Shown piece after piece: positions 10,304-21,775 of a stretch of 64,000 nt of DNA. Under the pieces are notes generated by a model that made no database searches, was not told where the DNA came from, and saw only the letters and a program-made list of their open reading frames with translations. Each line of letters begins with the position of its first letter. The stretch's first letter is position 1. The position numbers and the translations under genes were made by a program. The stretch is taken from contig CM017569.1 of assembly GCA_007844125.1 (NCBI GenBank), positions 11,045,686-11,109,685 of the forward strand, given 5' to 3'. Origin of the DNA: Sinonovacula constricta (taxonomy: Eukaryota > Mollusca > Bivalvia > Cardiida > Solecurtidae).

Positions 10304-11059
10304 TGCTGTTCATTAATGCTCTGTGTAAATAATAAAGCATAAATTCCCCCTTGTCATTGCAAACATGTGTTTTCTGTCTTAGCCATGCTGCAAAGTGAGC
10401 TATTATTAAACTAAGAAAACCATGTGACCACTTACCTTTGAGAACACATTATATCATCATCCGGGTAATCCTCTCTGACATTTTTATCTACCAGTATTTA
10501 AGCAGAGATCACTTTTGTACTTAATTATAGATATGGAAAGAATGAACATTTAGAGTGATTCTTTATGCAATTTGTACTATCTAACAACATTTGTAGTGTT
10601 CAAAATCATTACATTATGAGTATACATGTATTCCGAAATTATGCCTAAATTTCCCAAGGCAGTGGTAAGATATTGTTATACTTTTTTTGATTTAGGCAAA
10701 CTGTTGGATACAAACTTTAAGGATGGACATAAGGAAGTATAGTGAAATCAGGGCACCTTATCACTTTTTAATCTTTTTAACCCTCATAGTGGAAATTAAG
10801 TGTAAAGCAATCTAAATAAGAAGTAAATCAGATTTTGTGTTACCATTCATCCTTTAATTTCTAACCTGTTTCATGTCTTATTGAGACGATAATAATGATT
10901 ACCAGGTATAAAGGGTTTGAAGGCGTAAGTAGGATCTGTTTTCCTCTTTAGATTTGCCTCAAAAAGATATTTAATTGATACATATAGCTAAATAATTATA
11001 ATGCAGATATTATTCCATTTATACAATCACTGAAACACATCTAACTTATTTCATTTCAG
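10304..11059. other. Non-coding stretch before the first visible LHPP exon
   Basis: AT-rich with no recognisable exon; it ends in an acceptor (TTTCATTTCAG) at 11059. Probably LHPP intron. Confidence 0.45.
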
Positions 11060-14000
11060 CATCAGCTCCAGACTTTGAACATATTAATCAACAGAATCCT
11101 AACTGTGTTGTTATAGGGGACTCTGAGCATAACTTCACTTATGAAAATCTCAACACTGCTTTCCAAGTGTTAATGTCACTTGAAAAACCAATCCTGTTTT
11201 CTTTAGGAAAAGGGTAAGCTATTTTTATCTTACTATTCAATCAATTTTAAATATGTATTGGTAAACACATGTATATTTTTTTTAGCAAAATAGTGCTTTT
11301 CTTTTTAGATAAATTAAATTGAGATATAAAGTACTATTCTAGAGAATATACGGTCACAAAAATGCTGATTTGTTTATGGCATTTAGTTATTCTCAAGTTT
11401 TTATTTTCAGTTTATACTGGGAAGTTAAGAACTTTCATAACATACAACATACTCATGGCTACTATCTTCATTTATCTCATATTACCGCATGACAATGTTA
11501 AAAAAAGAAAATGAAAAACTAAAGCTGTGAAATTGATGAAATCTCATCATTCCTGTATTCCATGCTTTCTTTTACTTTTTTTTTATACCTGTATGCCTTT
11601 ATTCTTTCATTACCTTTTATGATTTCTAACAGTTTGACACAGTTTGACAATAATTTACCAGATATTATTTACAGTATTTAACTGGCATGAAACTTATTTT
11701 AAGTCAATTTTACATTGAAGTCTGCTGCTTATTGTTCTTTAGTTTGATTTAGCTTTTATGTTATAACTACAGAAGTAAGATAATGTGAGGACGATTTTGA
11801 CAAAGAGAATAAAAGGCATTTTCTTGTTTACAGAAAAAACGTCTAGACTGTAACCAAAGAAATGAGCTAGTGTGTTGTTTATTTTGATAAAAAGGAATCA
11901 AATACATAGTCATGTTGTCAGAAAGTTCTGCCATTCTGTAACCATAGCTAGTTTGCTGTTTATTTTTTATTAGAAAATTGGATACAGTTTTTACATTAAT
12001 TGCCCTGTTTACAGCAAGTACTACCAGAGTGACGGGAAACTAGTTTTGGATGTTGGTGCCTATATGAAGGCCCTGGAGGTATGAGAAATAGTGGAACTTT
12101 GGTTTATTTATTCTTTAATAAATAATACCTGTTCCATTAGAAGCAATGGGGTCCTACCGATATCCACAGTTATCTCCCTTGCAAAGTCAGTTTAGAGTGA
12201 TTTCCCTTTGGTATTGGGTAGTTCCGGTTTGTTGAGAAAAACGACGATCAGATAAAATATCGAGATTTATCCCTGTGTTCTTAAAGGAATTTCAAGGTTC
12301 GCTCTGTATTCAAAGTAGGAAACTGATGCAGAACAGCAGTACAGCCAAAGCTTAGAAGGAAATTATGTATGATAGAGTAAAACTGTTAAAGTCGGAACAG
12401 TTTCTCAAGAAACTTAATCTCGACAGATCGTCCCGTAATACTGGTGTGTTGTGATAAATTTCGATATTTTTGTTGTCTTTTTTTGTCATTGATGAGCTGC
12501 AGATAATTTGTGTAAGCTTTTAATGTAAATGTGCTGGAAGTGAAGTGGTAATTGGAGCAATTCGACTATAGTAATGCATTTTTATACTATTCATGATTCA
12601 AATTAAATGTGTGGCATGTAGGGAGTTGGCAACATATGCAGCCTATTTTAGTGTGTGTATTTTTTGCTCTTTTATCCTATTTTCATTAACTCATTGAGCC
12701 CTACAGCCAATTAACCAGTCATCCCCTAGAGGCATTTCTCCAGTCATCCCCTACTCCTGGTGGGGGTCTTAACTGCCCCTCATGCCTAGACACATCTGGT
12801 GTGGATTACTGTTAAGTGTTAGATATTGGGGGGTGGGTGTATACACAACACAATAAACATGTCATTTTGGATATACTCTAAAAGTTAATTTTCACATACT
12901 TGCAGCACAGAAAGTGCTTTACACAACCGTGTAATTTTTAACACTGTAAGAAAAGAAATACTTCAGAAAAGAAAGAAAATGACTGAAATCTGAAGAACAA
13001 GTAAGATTAATAATATCAAAATTAACACATTTCAAATAATTAAAATAAGATAAAATTGACCTCATCAAGTTTTCTTATGTTTATAACATAAATAACACTG
13101 CTTTATTTAAATAATTATTTAATGAGTAACTTTAAAACAGTCGGCCGTCTTTGATAAAAAGTTGCGATTTACCGGTAGTTTGAAAAAATAACTCTCTTAA
13201 ACTTAAAATTTGATTGAAAACCTCCGCTACTTCCAAGCGTTAGCTTTTGTTTTTTGATCTGTTGATAATTGGAACTGACACAGGTAATTCCACATATCCG
13301 GATAAACCGGAACTACCCAAAGAAGCGCCATCTCGTTCAAGGGAGGTAAATATGTAGCGAAATCAGGGATAACTCCGTATATCGGTAGGACCCCATTAAA
13401 CAAATTTATATTCTGTCCTTGGCCAACATCTACTTTGAGTTATTTTGTAAACTCAAACCCTAGAAGGAATAGAAAAGAATAAAAAAGGATAGAGAGAATA
13501 GATAAATATATATATATAATAGATTTATGTATCATATATTACTCCAGATATGATATAATAGTCTTGTTTTTTATCATGCATGGCAGCTTAATCTGGATTC
13601 CTTTGTATTTTTTTTTTTTTATCTTTTAAATGCCATTGACTTATTTTTCTGCACAAATAATTGTTATCAGGGCTAGATTTTACAACCACAAAAATAAATA
13701 CTTTTTTATGAAACTTTTCTAAAATATAGGTACATTTATAATAAAGTCACTTGGAAATGGTTTGTTGAATTTGCATAATTTATTTTTTTGTTAAAAATCA
13801 TAACTTTATTGAACTACAATTATTAGTACCAGGTAATGAATCAAAATATTATCTTTGACCTTTCAGTGATATGTGACCATGCCATCCTTCAAGAGATTGT
13901 GTTAGGGTGGAAGAATCGAAAACATTGGCATGCTAACTATTTTGTTAAAGCTCAAAAGCCTAGTATATACCCAATCTGTGTGTCTGTTAATAATAAGTCA

Positions 14001-16579
14001 TATGCATATGCCAGTCACAAACAATACATGTATTGCTCTATAATGACACAGTAACTTAATACACATGATCTGCAGACCATGAGGTTTTGCATTTCATGCA
14101 CCTACACAAAACTGTGTTCTGGACCTGGTATAGTAATTGCTAGATGGTTTCCTTCAGGTACAGGAAGTCTGGGTTCAATCCTGGGCTGCAACATAACAAA
14201 GTCATAAAAAATGGTAGTGGTATAGCGTTCAAGCAAATATAAGGATAGTTTCACGACTGGTTGCCCCAGTGTCAGGATAATATGGCTGGGTGTGGTATCT
14301 TGCCAGATGTTTACAGCATACTGTGCATACGGAGAGCAGCACCATATCTGCTTCAAGTGGTCACCATCCGCAAATAACTGAAATACTGTCAGTGGGTTGA
14401 TAAACCTAGTAAACAAAGAAATACAACTCTGACCAAGTAACTGTAATGCTTTTTACCTGTCTTCAGTATAACACCACAGTTGTTTATGATACGAAATCAG
14501 TGCGACTATAATCGCCCTTCACTGCAGGATCAGTACTGGATCATTGGTAAAAGTGCTCTATTATTTGGTTTCTGTTGTTGCATTCAGCATTTATTGTATT
14601 TTTAAATTGTATTGAGCATGCAGCAATGTTTGAAGGGAAGCATGAGTGTGAATTCTATGCATCACTATTCGGCTACCTGTGATGAAAGTATAGCTATGAA
14701 ATGTTTTCAGTATGCATGCGATGTACAAGCCGAAATTGTGGGCAAACCTTCTTCAACGTTCTTCTCAACAGTGGTAAAGGATATGGGCTTAAGCAATGAA
14801 ACAGTGAGTAAATGTTGTCAAGTATGGATTAATTTTTTATAGATAGTAAGTCTTTTGTAACAGTTCTCAGGAATGCTATTGATGAAAGTCCTTCACCCCT
14901 GTTATATTGTTGTAAATGTCAAACCTTTATAGAGGTGCAGATGGTCCATCTTTGTCCTTACAGATGTCAGAAAAAATGATAATGGTACAATGTCTTTTGC
15001 TGAAAGCCATGTACTCCAGAAAACCTATGTTGTCAATACAAAACAACAGATATATGGCACTGAAGATTGATCAAAACATAAGTGAATACCCCTTTTGATC
15101 ACAAGTTTAACTCGAATTAATTTATATGCGCCGGGGAAACTTGTCAAAATAATAACATGTATAAAAAATATAATGTATTAAATGCATCAAACATGCATGT
15201 ACCAAGGATGAGTCAAACATATATTGTTGTTTAAATTTATAATATCTAAATGTCAACTATTTTGTTTGATACCTTTTACATTTAATTGATTTCATAGATA
15301 TTGAAGATGAAGTTAAAAAATAAATAAAAATATATTGTGAGCAGTAGGGGTGTCCAAGCGATCAGAGTGACTTATTGCTCCCTATTTGTTCACAGCATGT
15401 GTTCGAGTCCAAGTCAGGGTGCACTTTTTTAGGGGTAAGATCTTTTGGCTGGCCTATTGTGTGCAAACGAATCTACCCAGATATTTTCTGGGATTTTTCT
15501 TCCTCCAAGAATTAGATGGACATTGCCAATATGACCATCATTGTGTTGGTGTGATGTAACAAAAACCAAAAACAATGAACAGTTATATACTATCTGAAAC
15601 AATAACATCCCTTTTGATCTGTTTTAACTACCAGTGTGTTTGTTTATAACAATACAAACACAGTAATGGTTATTCATGGATACATTTCAGTGTGTAATGA
15701 TTGGAGATGACATTGTCAGTGATGTAGGGGGCGCTAAGTCTGCTAACATGATTGGGGTTCAGGTCCGTACAGGTAAATACAGGTGAGTAATTATCATGAT
15801 GCTGTTGATGATAATGATGGAGAAGAAGATGAAGAAGGAAAAAAGATCTTGATAATACTTACTAAAACATTGCAGTTTCTCTGGCATTCTTGTTTATTTT
15901 TAATTTCCCCACATTCGTTATCCTGAACTGGTTTTTAATTTCTATTAATAGATATAAACAGCATAAGAGGCGACAACCAATGACTGCTTGTGATTTACAA
16001 ATAGTGTTCCATCCCTTATGTCCGACAGTTCTAAAAATAATAATTAAGTCAGGAAACAATGTATTGTATCAAAAACTGGTACTCCTTGTTGTCAATTTTC
16101 GGAATATATTTTCATATTGATCCACAAATATCTGAAAACATCAAAATGGTATTATAATCCTGTTCTTGCTGTTTCCTTGACAACATGGTAATAGTTAGCG
16201 TCCATGTCGATCAGACTGATGGATTTACTGACTGCTAAAACTCCTCACTGTGCATGTTCTAGTACTGGTTGGGGACTTTGTTGTGGAGAGGTCTTCTAAC
16301 TGACCTGATGTATGCTAGTGGTTCTAGCTAGATTTTTCTTTCTGGTGTCAGCAGTAATAGCTAACAGTTTTAATTAATCCAAACCAAATAATAACAATCA
16401 AAATAAAATTAAAGTTCATTTACATGTATTACAGATATGGTGGGAAAATGTACCATAGTTTTTAGATGTGTATTCTGTTCATTAGGCCTCATGATGACTG
16501 CCATCCAGACGTGACTGCTGATGGACGAGTTGATAACCTAGCAGAGGCTGTTGAGCTGATTTTAGCCAACCAGAACTAG
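11060..16579 (+). CDS. LHPP: LHPP: phospholysine phosphohistidine inorganic pyrophosphate phosphatase, 3' exons
   Basis: Five exons join in phase: 11060-11213, 12015-12078, 14711-14803, 15691-15782 and 16486-16579, with TAG at 16577. They encode the C-terminal part (about 155 residues) of a HAD-superfamily phosphatase. Diagnostic stretches are [57 protein letters not shown] (motif III Lys), [13 protein letters not shown] (motif IV acidic residues) and [13 protein letters not shown]. These match LHPP better than its paralogue HDHD2. The cytosolic enzyme removes phosphate from phosphohistidine, phospholysine and pyrophosphate. The N-terminal exons with the DxD nucleophile were not found in 1-11059, so they probably lie left of the window. 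That would make the retrotransposon, element A and the MULE intronic. Element B and two SINEs lie in the visible introns. No damage is seen in the coding parts. Confidence 0.88.
12145..13397 (+). mobile_element. Non-autonomous TIR DNA transposon, copy B (LHPP intron)
   Basis: The ends read AATGGGGTCCTACCGATAT and ATATCGGTAGGACCCCATT, a perfect 19-bp inverted pair, followed inside by GGTAGTTCCGGTTT and its complement. Its 1.25 kb is the reverse complement of copy A; for example the block around 12330-12400 matches 5960-6045 of A. Small indels separate the copies. It carries no transposase. It sits wholly in the LHPP intron after the exon ending at 12078. Confidence 0.78.
13398..14109. other. 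LHPP intron, non-coding
   Basis: AT-rich with poly-T runs; no exon or known repeat is recognisable. Confidence 0.4.
14110..14425 (+). mobile_element. tRNA-derived SINE (family 1), + orientation
   Basis: An A-box-like GGTATAGTAATTG at about 14130 and a B-box GGGTTCAATCC at about 14171 form the tRNA-related head. The body (GGTAGTGGTATAGC, then CCCCAGTGTCAGGATAAT, then GTGTGGTATC) is shared with the copies at 28352, 28681 and 29881. The 3' end is A-rich with GTAAACAAAG. It lies in an LHPP intron. The shared central body recalls conserved-domain SINEs of molluscs. Confidence 0.65.
15343..15575 (+). mobile_element. tRNA-derived SINE (family 2)
   Basis: The head has an A-box-like GGTGTCCAAGCGATCAG and a B-box GTTCGAGTCC near 15402, with spacing that resembles a tRNA with a long variable arm. 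The body ends in ACAAAAACCAAAAAC. Flanking TGAGCAG and TGAACAG may be an imperfect target duplication. The head is too far from a cloverleaf to be a functional tRNA gene. Confidence 0.55.
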
Positions 16580-19500
16580 GCCCCTGACTTCATTTTTTTT
16601 CTTTGTGTACACCTAGAAAGTCACACTAGTGTTCTCCAGAAGATTTCCCAGTTTTGTCCTCTTCAAGTCAATATTCTATTTCACTATCCGGTCTTTGTTT
16701 TGAAATTTCGTCAACCATCACAAGTTAATATTAGTAACTTATTGATTTATAAATAGAAGAGTTTTTGCTGTAAGCTACAATTTATTATCTAAAGGGGTAT
16801 GTAAAGCTGTAGTATTGAAATAAGAAAAAGATCTGTGATATTATATGTTAAAGTCCATGACTATAGCAATGACATTTATTTTTATTGACCACACACTTTG
16901 GTAAAGGCCTTTTTCAAAAGTGACTTATTTCCCATGGATAATTGATGTCAATTAATCCCAATGTAATTAACATTGACCTAACAGTTCATTACAAAGTTTT
17001 TATCAGTTACAATCTTTCCAAAGTTTTTCTAATATGCTCAACAGCATTGCTTGTGCCAATGTGTAAATTTACATATTGACAGAAAATAGTAGAAAGAACT
17101 ATTTCCAATGTACTTCCTGAAAAGTACTACCCAGAAAAAACAGGTGCACATTTTGCCTTCCTAGTTGAGGCATATTCAAGGGCAGATAACCATACCTATG
17201 AAAAAGGCCTATGGAGGAGAGTGTCAAAGACACCTCTTGGACACTATACATGCATACATTTATTAATAAATTATATTTTTGAAGTAATCTATACACATAA
17301 TTTTACTTTAAAAGAAACCTGTGATATTACATGCTTAAACCAATAATGGGATTTTTTTTAAAAGTTTTGTAAATAGACAACTTCTTTATCCATACTTTTA
17401 CTTGTAGCTTTTTAAATTAAGGTTATGAATATCAGAAAAATTTTTCAGCACCGTATGTATCTCTCTTGACAGGTGATTATGATAATTAAGACAATGTTTT
17501 ATTGTACATTAAAAATAATGTTAATTTCCTCATAATTTATTGGTATTTCTAGTTCTTTTGGTAGTTTGTCCCACAGAGAATTTGTTTTTACATGTTGTAT
17601 GAAAATACTTAAGATACTGGTATATACATTATTAGTGATCTGAACATTCTGAAATAAAAAATTGTATGTAATTGCATTGAACAAGTATTTTATTAAAAGT
17701 TATTGAAACATTTATTTTGGTTTTCACCTTATATAATAACCTTTTTTTATTCTAAGACCTTTTGCATTTTTGTGGAAGATATTTAGCTAAACTGACAAAA
17801 AATATATATAGAACATGCATATTAATTCATCATTATAACAATTATGGTCAAGATACTGGCTAAATGGGGAAGTTACACATAGTACTGATGTTCTAATCAG
17901 TCATATGAAGATGTAGTGTACCTGATTCACTATGCTTGCATGCCCCAAGACCTTACCTGATACCACACCATTCCAATCATCTCACTACCAAGCTGCTGGT
18001 CACATAGGAACTACAGTGTAGTGCAATGGTGTCACTATAGCAACATTTTAAAAAAAATTAAATTAAAATGTCTTTAAGGCTGAATCAGGGACTTGCATAT
18101 CTGGGACCCTCACACTACAATAGCACAGAGAGTAGATAAATAACTTGCTCAACAGAGATATTAAAGAAATAGAAACCTCTAAAATGTTAAATGTTTAATG
18201 GTTGATATACATGTACATGGTAATAAATGTTTCAATGGCAATGAATAATAGTGTACAAAACATATTTGGCCTTTTTCAAAATGTTGTTTTAACAAAAACA
18301 GTTTATGAGCACAAAATTGGGAGCTCTTTTTTTTTTTCTTAAAACATTTAGGTATCTTAAAAGCTTTTCTAACCATTTAACTGGTACCATAAACGTGTAA
18401 AATATACCAATATACAGTCATGAAGTTTAATACTTAATCTACTAGCAAAAACGATAACAGGATTTGTTCGTTTTATGTCATGAGTTCATAGCTTTTATTA
18501 AATTTAGCTTTAAATCAAAAGAAATCTTATGTAAGTGTAGAAAAAAAACAACATTAAAAACCAATTAGCTAAGCCTCATAAAGAAGGAACAAGTCAGTAT
18601 GAAAATGCTTAAAAGTATGGACGACCTAGATCTATTAGAGTAACGGTATTTTGAATAAATTTTACCAACATAGCAAAACAGACCAGGAAGAGTTAGTTTT
18701 CAAAGCAAGGTAAAACTTCACCGTCAAGGACAATAAAACTAAACAGATGATTTAAAAATGACTACCCTACACCTACAGTAAAAGGGTGCAGGGAAGGAAG
18801 TGTGTGTACACCTACAATGCAGAATATCAGCTTTTGGAAGATAATGCTTCTTTAAATGGGAAGCTATGGATAAAGGCAAAGATGACCTTTAAGGTAACGA
18901 AGAACACTTGGACTGTGGTCTATAGCAATATTGATAGCTAAATCTCTTAATTTTTACACATTAATATTAGAAAAATATATATGTGTGGTGAAATCGTCTG
19001 TTTGTAGATGAATATTCCCTGATTCTGCTTTACAACAGAAAACTCAAAAAATTGTTTCTAAGAAATATAAGAAAAATAAATTAAGTACAATGACTCAAAC
19101 CTAACTTAAAAATAATCGAATCATGATGGTGTATATGGTATGCATACCAAGTATACTAAGCAGTCCTTTAAAGTTAAATAAAAATTTAATCACAGGTAGT
19201 GTTGATTGAACAATGGACTCCAATATAGACCCTGCAGAAAACCCTTAAAAGAAACGACTGCAATGGAATGTGAAGGGGAGCACAACATGTAATTATTTGA
19301 CATGAAGAATATTGTTTTTGTATGTTTTCATATATTATTTATGCCTCAGCAATGGACGCTATTACTGTCTGTGAAACCTGTTTACTTACACTATTTAACC
19401 TGCACCAGTGTAAAGCACAAAATGTGAATGATTAGCCTACTTTACACATAAGAACATGTATATTTTGTGTGTGATACTGTTTATGAGCCCCTGAATAAGC

Positions 19501-20782
19501 AGTGACTATAACTGCCAAAATAAAAATAGGAGGCAGGTGATACAAATTTCATTGTTGTCCTTAAGGTGACTTCTGGAAATTTCTGGTGATAGCAGAACTT
19601 GTGTAACTGTCTGGGTAGAAGCACCAACACTATCAGTGAAAGAACAATAATCTTAATAAAATTGACATTTTTCAAGTATTTTTAAGTACCTTACATCTTT
19701 CTATATATATTTTTACACAATGTTTTGCATAAAAATGAGTTCCAAATCTCACTGCAAACAAAACAAGAAGTAAACATTCTAGATAAAAATATATACAAAT
19801 ATTGAAATATCAAAATATACATAAAGTTTGCTCTAGGCAAACTAGGAAAACATGTCAAAATTATTGTATTATACACTATTCTTTAGAAATGTTTAACAAA
19901 ATAAACAGAAACATGTATCATGAAAGCTGCCTGTATGCATTGTTAAGTCCACGTTTTCAAAGGCTTAATACCATTGCAAGAAAAAGCTCTGCCAGAAATG
20001 GGAGGTATTATATATTAGCACTTCTGGAAGATTGTTCTTACTATAAATCTTAAAGTTTATCCTAGACAGTGTGATATGCATCCTCCCGGTGATAAACATG
20101 ACACATTTGTATTACTTATAAATAATTGCAACCAGGTTATGATCAAATGTTCATTGTTTTCTTACAGATCAGACATCTTGCTTGGTCTATTCAAAAATAT
20201 AATAAAGAAAGCATTATCATAGATCAATGGTGACAATTCTGTTTTATTGTGTGTTTGGTATCTATGATAACCATCATGGACACATTTAGGACAAAGTGTT
20301 AATTTATGTTATCTTGCAATATTTGTTTGTTTTCCTGATGAAAAAATAATAACAAGAAAATAAAAAATGTAGGACTGAATTTTAAACTTCTGATCAGTTT
20401 ATGGTAGATTGAATAAAAAAGATGCTTGATTATGATCAGATTTGCTCTACCAAAGACCAGAGAGCTAAACTGTGAATAAATCTCAAGTATGTGTCTGCAT
20501 TGATTGTTCCCCCTCAAAAATCCTGGAACCTTTAATTAAAGAATAATCATAGTTAAAAGACATCCACCAATGTGCTGTATGAAGGATCAGAATGACAAAA
20601 TATCCAACATACCCCATCAACACCTTAAACAAGACAAGAGAGATAGTGGGCATTGTTTTAACCAAGGTAAAATTGTTCTGGCATAAAAGTAAAAAGAAAT
20701 CATCTCATTTAAGTTTGGTGTTACATTTTTTGTTTAAAACACTGTTAAAATGATTTTCACATTGTTTATTATCCTGAGCAGC
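16580..20782. other. Convergent intergenic region (3' ends of LHPP and the DDE exon)
   Basis: LHPP and the minus-strand unit point toward each other here, so both 3' UTRs are expected. Open frames are short and show no domain. A CTGTGATATTATATGTTAAA block at about 16830 recurs in diverged form at about 17320, suggesting an old repeat. Otherwise I see nothing. Confidence 0.4.
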
Positions 20783-21775
20783 CTATTTAGCTTTCTTCAG
20801 TCCATTGGAGACATCAGCCTTTGTGACAGAGGCCTGTTTCACTGGTCGAAGGTCACACACCCCTGCTGATGCGAAAGCATTCACAATGTCATCTGTCTTC
20901 AAAAGGTCCATAGCATAGTATAGAACCACTGAAAACTTGGACTTGTCAATGTTGCCTGCTTCATCCACATAGCTGAACTTTTCTGCTACTTTAAGCACAT
21001 TGTCCTTGAGTGATTTACTGAGTCCCCAGTTGGCTGGAGAGAGCTTGGCCAGGTCTGGCTGCCAAGGGAGGCCAAGAATGTCAATCTTCTTGACCACTGA
21101 CAGCCTCTCCCAGTCTTCAAGACCCACCGACTGCCAGCTGCCATCCATGAGCAGGAGGGATCCTGGACCCAGGTTAATGGTTCCTAGGAAACAATAATTG
21201 AACCACTTACTGAAGATTTCGTTTGTAACATCTGGAATGTCCGCAGATAGGTGCAGCCACTTAGCTTTTGGCAGACCATCTTTATATGCCCCCTTCGGTA
21301 AATTCTTCTCAAAGATTATGCATGGAGGAAGCTTGCTGCCGTTTAATGAGACACAAATCATGGCCGTGGTCAATTCAACCTGGCCCTCCTCCTTTGTCTT
21401 CCAGTATGTCTGGAAACAGTAGTAGATGTTCTTGGTGTTATTGTGGAGGTTGAGTCGACTGATAGAATCCTGAAGGCACTTGGTGTACTCCGCTTTCAAC
21501 TCATCAGAAGTCTTTGTCCCAGAACCACCTTCTAAGGCTGCCTTTATGTTGGCTGCAGATTCAATGGCTGCATCAAGAAATTGGCTCGACTCAGGCCCTT
21601 TGGAAAATATTGGATGGTTGTCAAAGGATCGGATGGTTTTGATGATGGCATCTTTAATCATATCCTTGGTGATGAGGAATCCCCGAAGCTTTAAATATTC
21701 CACATATTTTGACACCTTCTCCATGTTTGGACCAATAGGTGCATTGTCTTGTTCTCTGCCCTTTTTTTTCTTCGT
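20783..21775 (-). CDS. DDE_1/pogo-like transposase-derived domain exon, catalytic residues altered
   Basis: An acceptor (TTACAG at 21776-21781) opens a 330-codon exon ending in TAG at 20783. Residues 20-75 resemble the region after the HTH in pogo/Tigger transposases (LRGFLITKDMIKDAI, then GPESSQFLDAAIE). Residues 105-265 follow the DDE_1 pattern: KNIYYCFQT where transposases have IYNVDET, LTTAMICVSLNGSKLPP, SKWFNYCF, SLLLMDGSW (the second Asp kept, D211), ILGLPW and LSPANWGLSKSLKD where transposases have LQPLDxG. The first Asp aligns with F121 and the third with N249, so strand transfer is unlikely. A lysine-rich start and end suggest a nuclear location. The exon begins in phase 0 and cannot follow the 25641-26083 exon, which ends in phase 2; it could follow 26823-27089, or form its own gene (internal Met at 21724). 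No stops interrupt it. Confidence 0.65.
   Translation of the reverse strand, partial: TKKKKGREQDNAPIGPNMEKVSKYVEYLKLRGFLITKDMIKDAIIKTIRSFDNHPIFSKGPESSQFLDAAIESAANIKAALEGGSGTKTSDELKAEYTKCLQDSISRLNLHNNTKNIYYCFQTYWKTKEEGQVELTTAMICVSLNGSKLPPCIIFEKNLPKGAYKDGLPKAKWLHLSADIPDVTNEIFSKWFNYCFLGTINLGPGSLLLMDGSWQSVGLEDWERLSVVKKIDILGLPWQPDLAKLSPANWGLSKSLKDNVLKVAEKFSYVDEAGNIDKSKFSVVLYYAMDLLKTDDIVNAFASAGVCDLRPVKQASVTKADVSNGLKKAK

Noticed and set aside
14102..14416. Minus-strand 104-codon frame
   Set aside because: It lies entirely within a SINE on the opposite strand.
15343..15430. Functional tRNA gene
   Set aside because: A and B boxes are present, but arms do not pair well and a SINE body with an A-rich tail follows.
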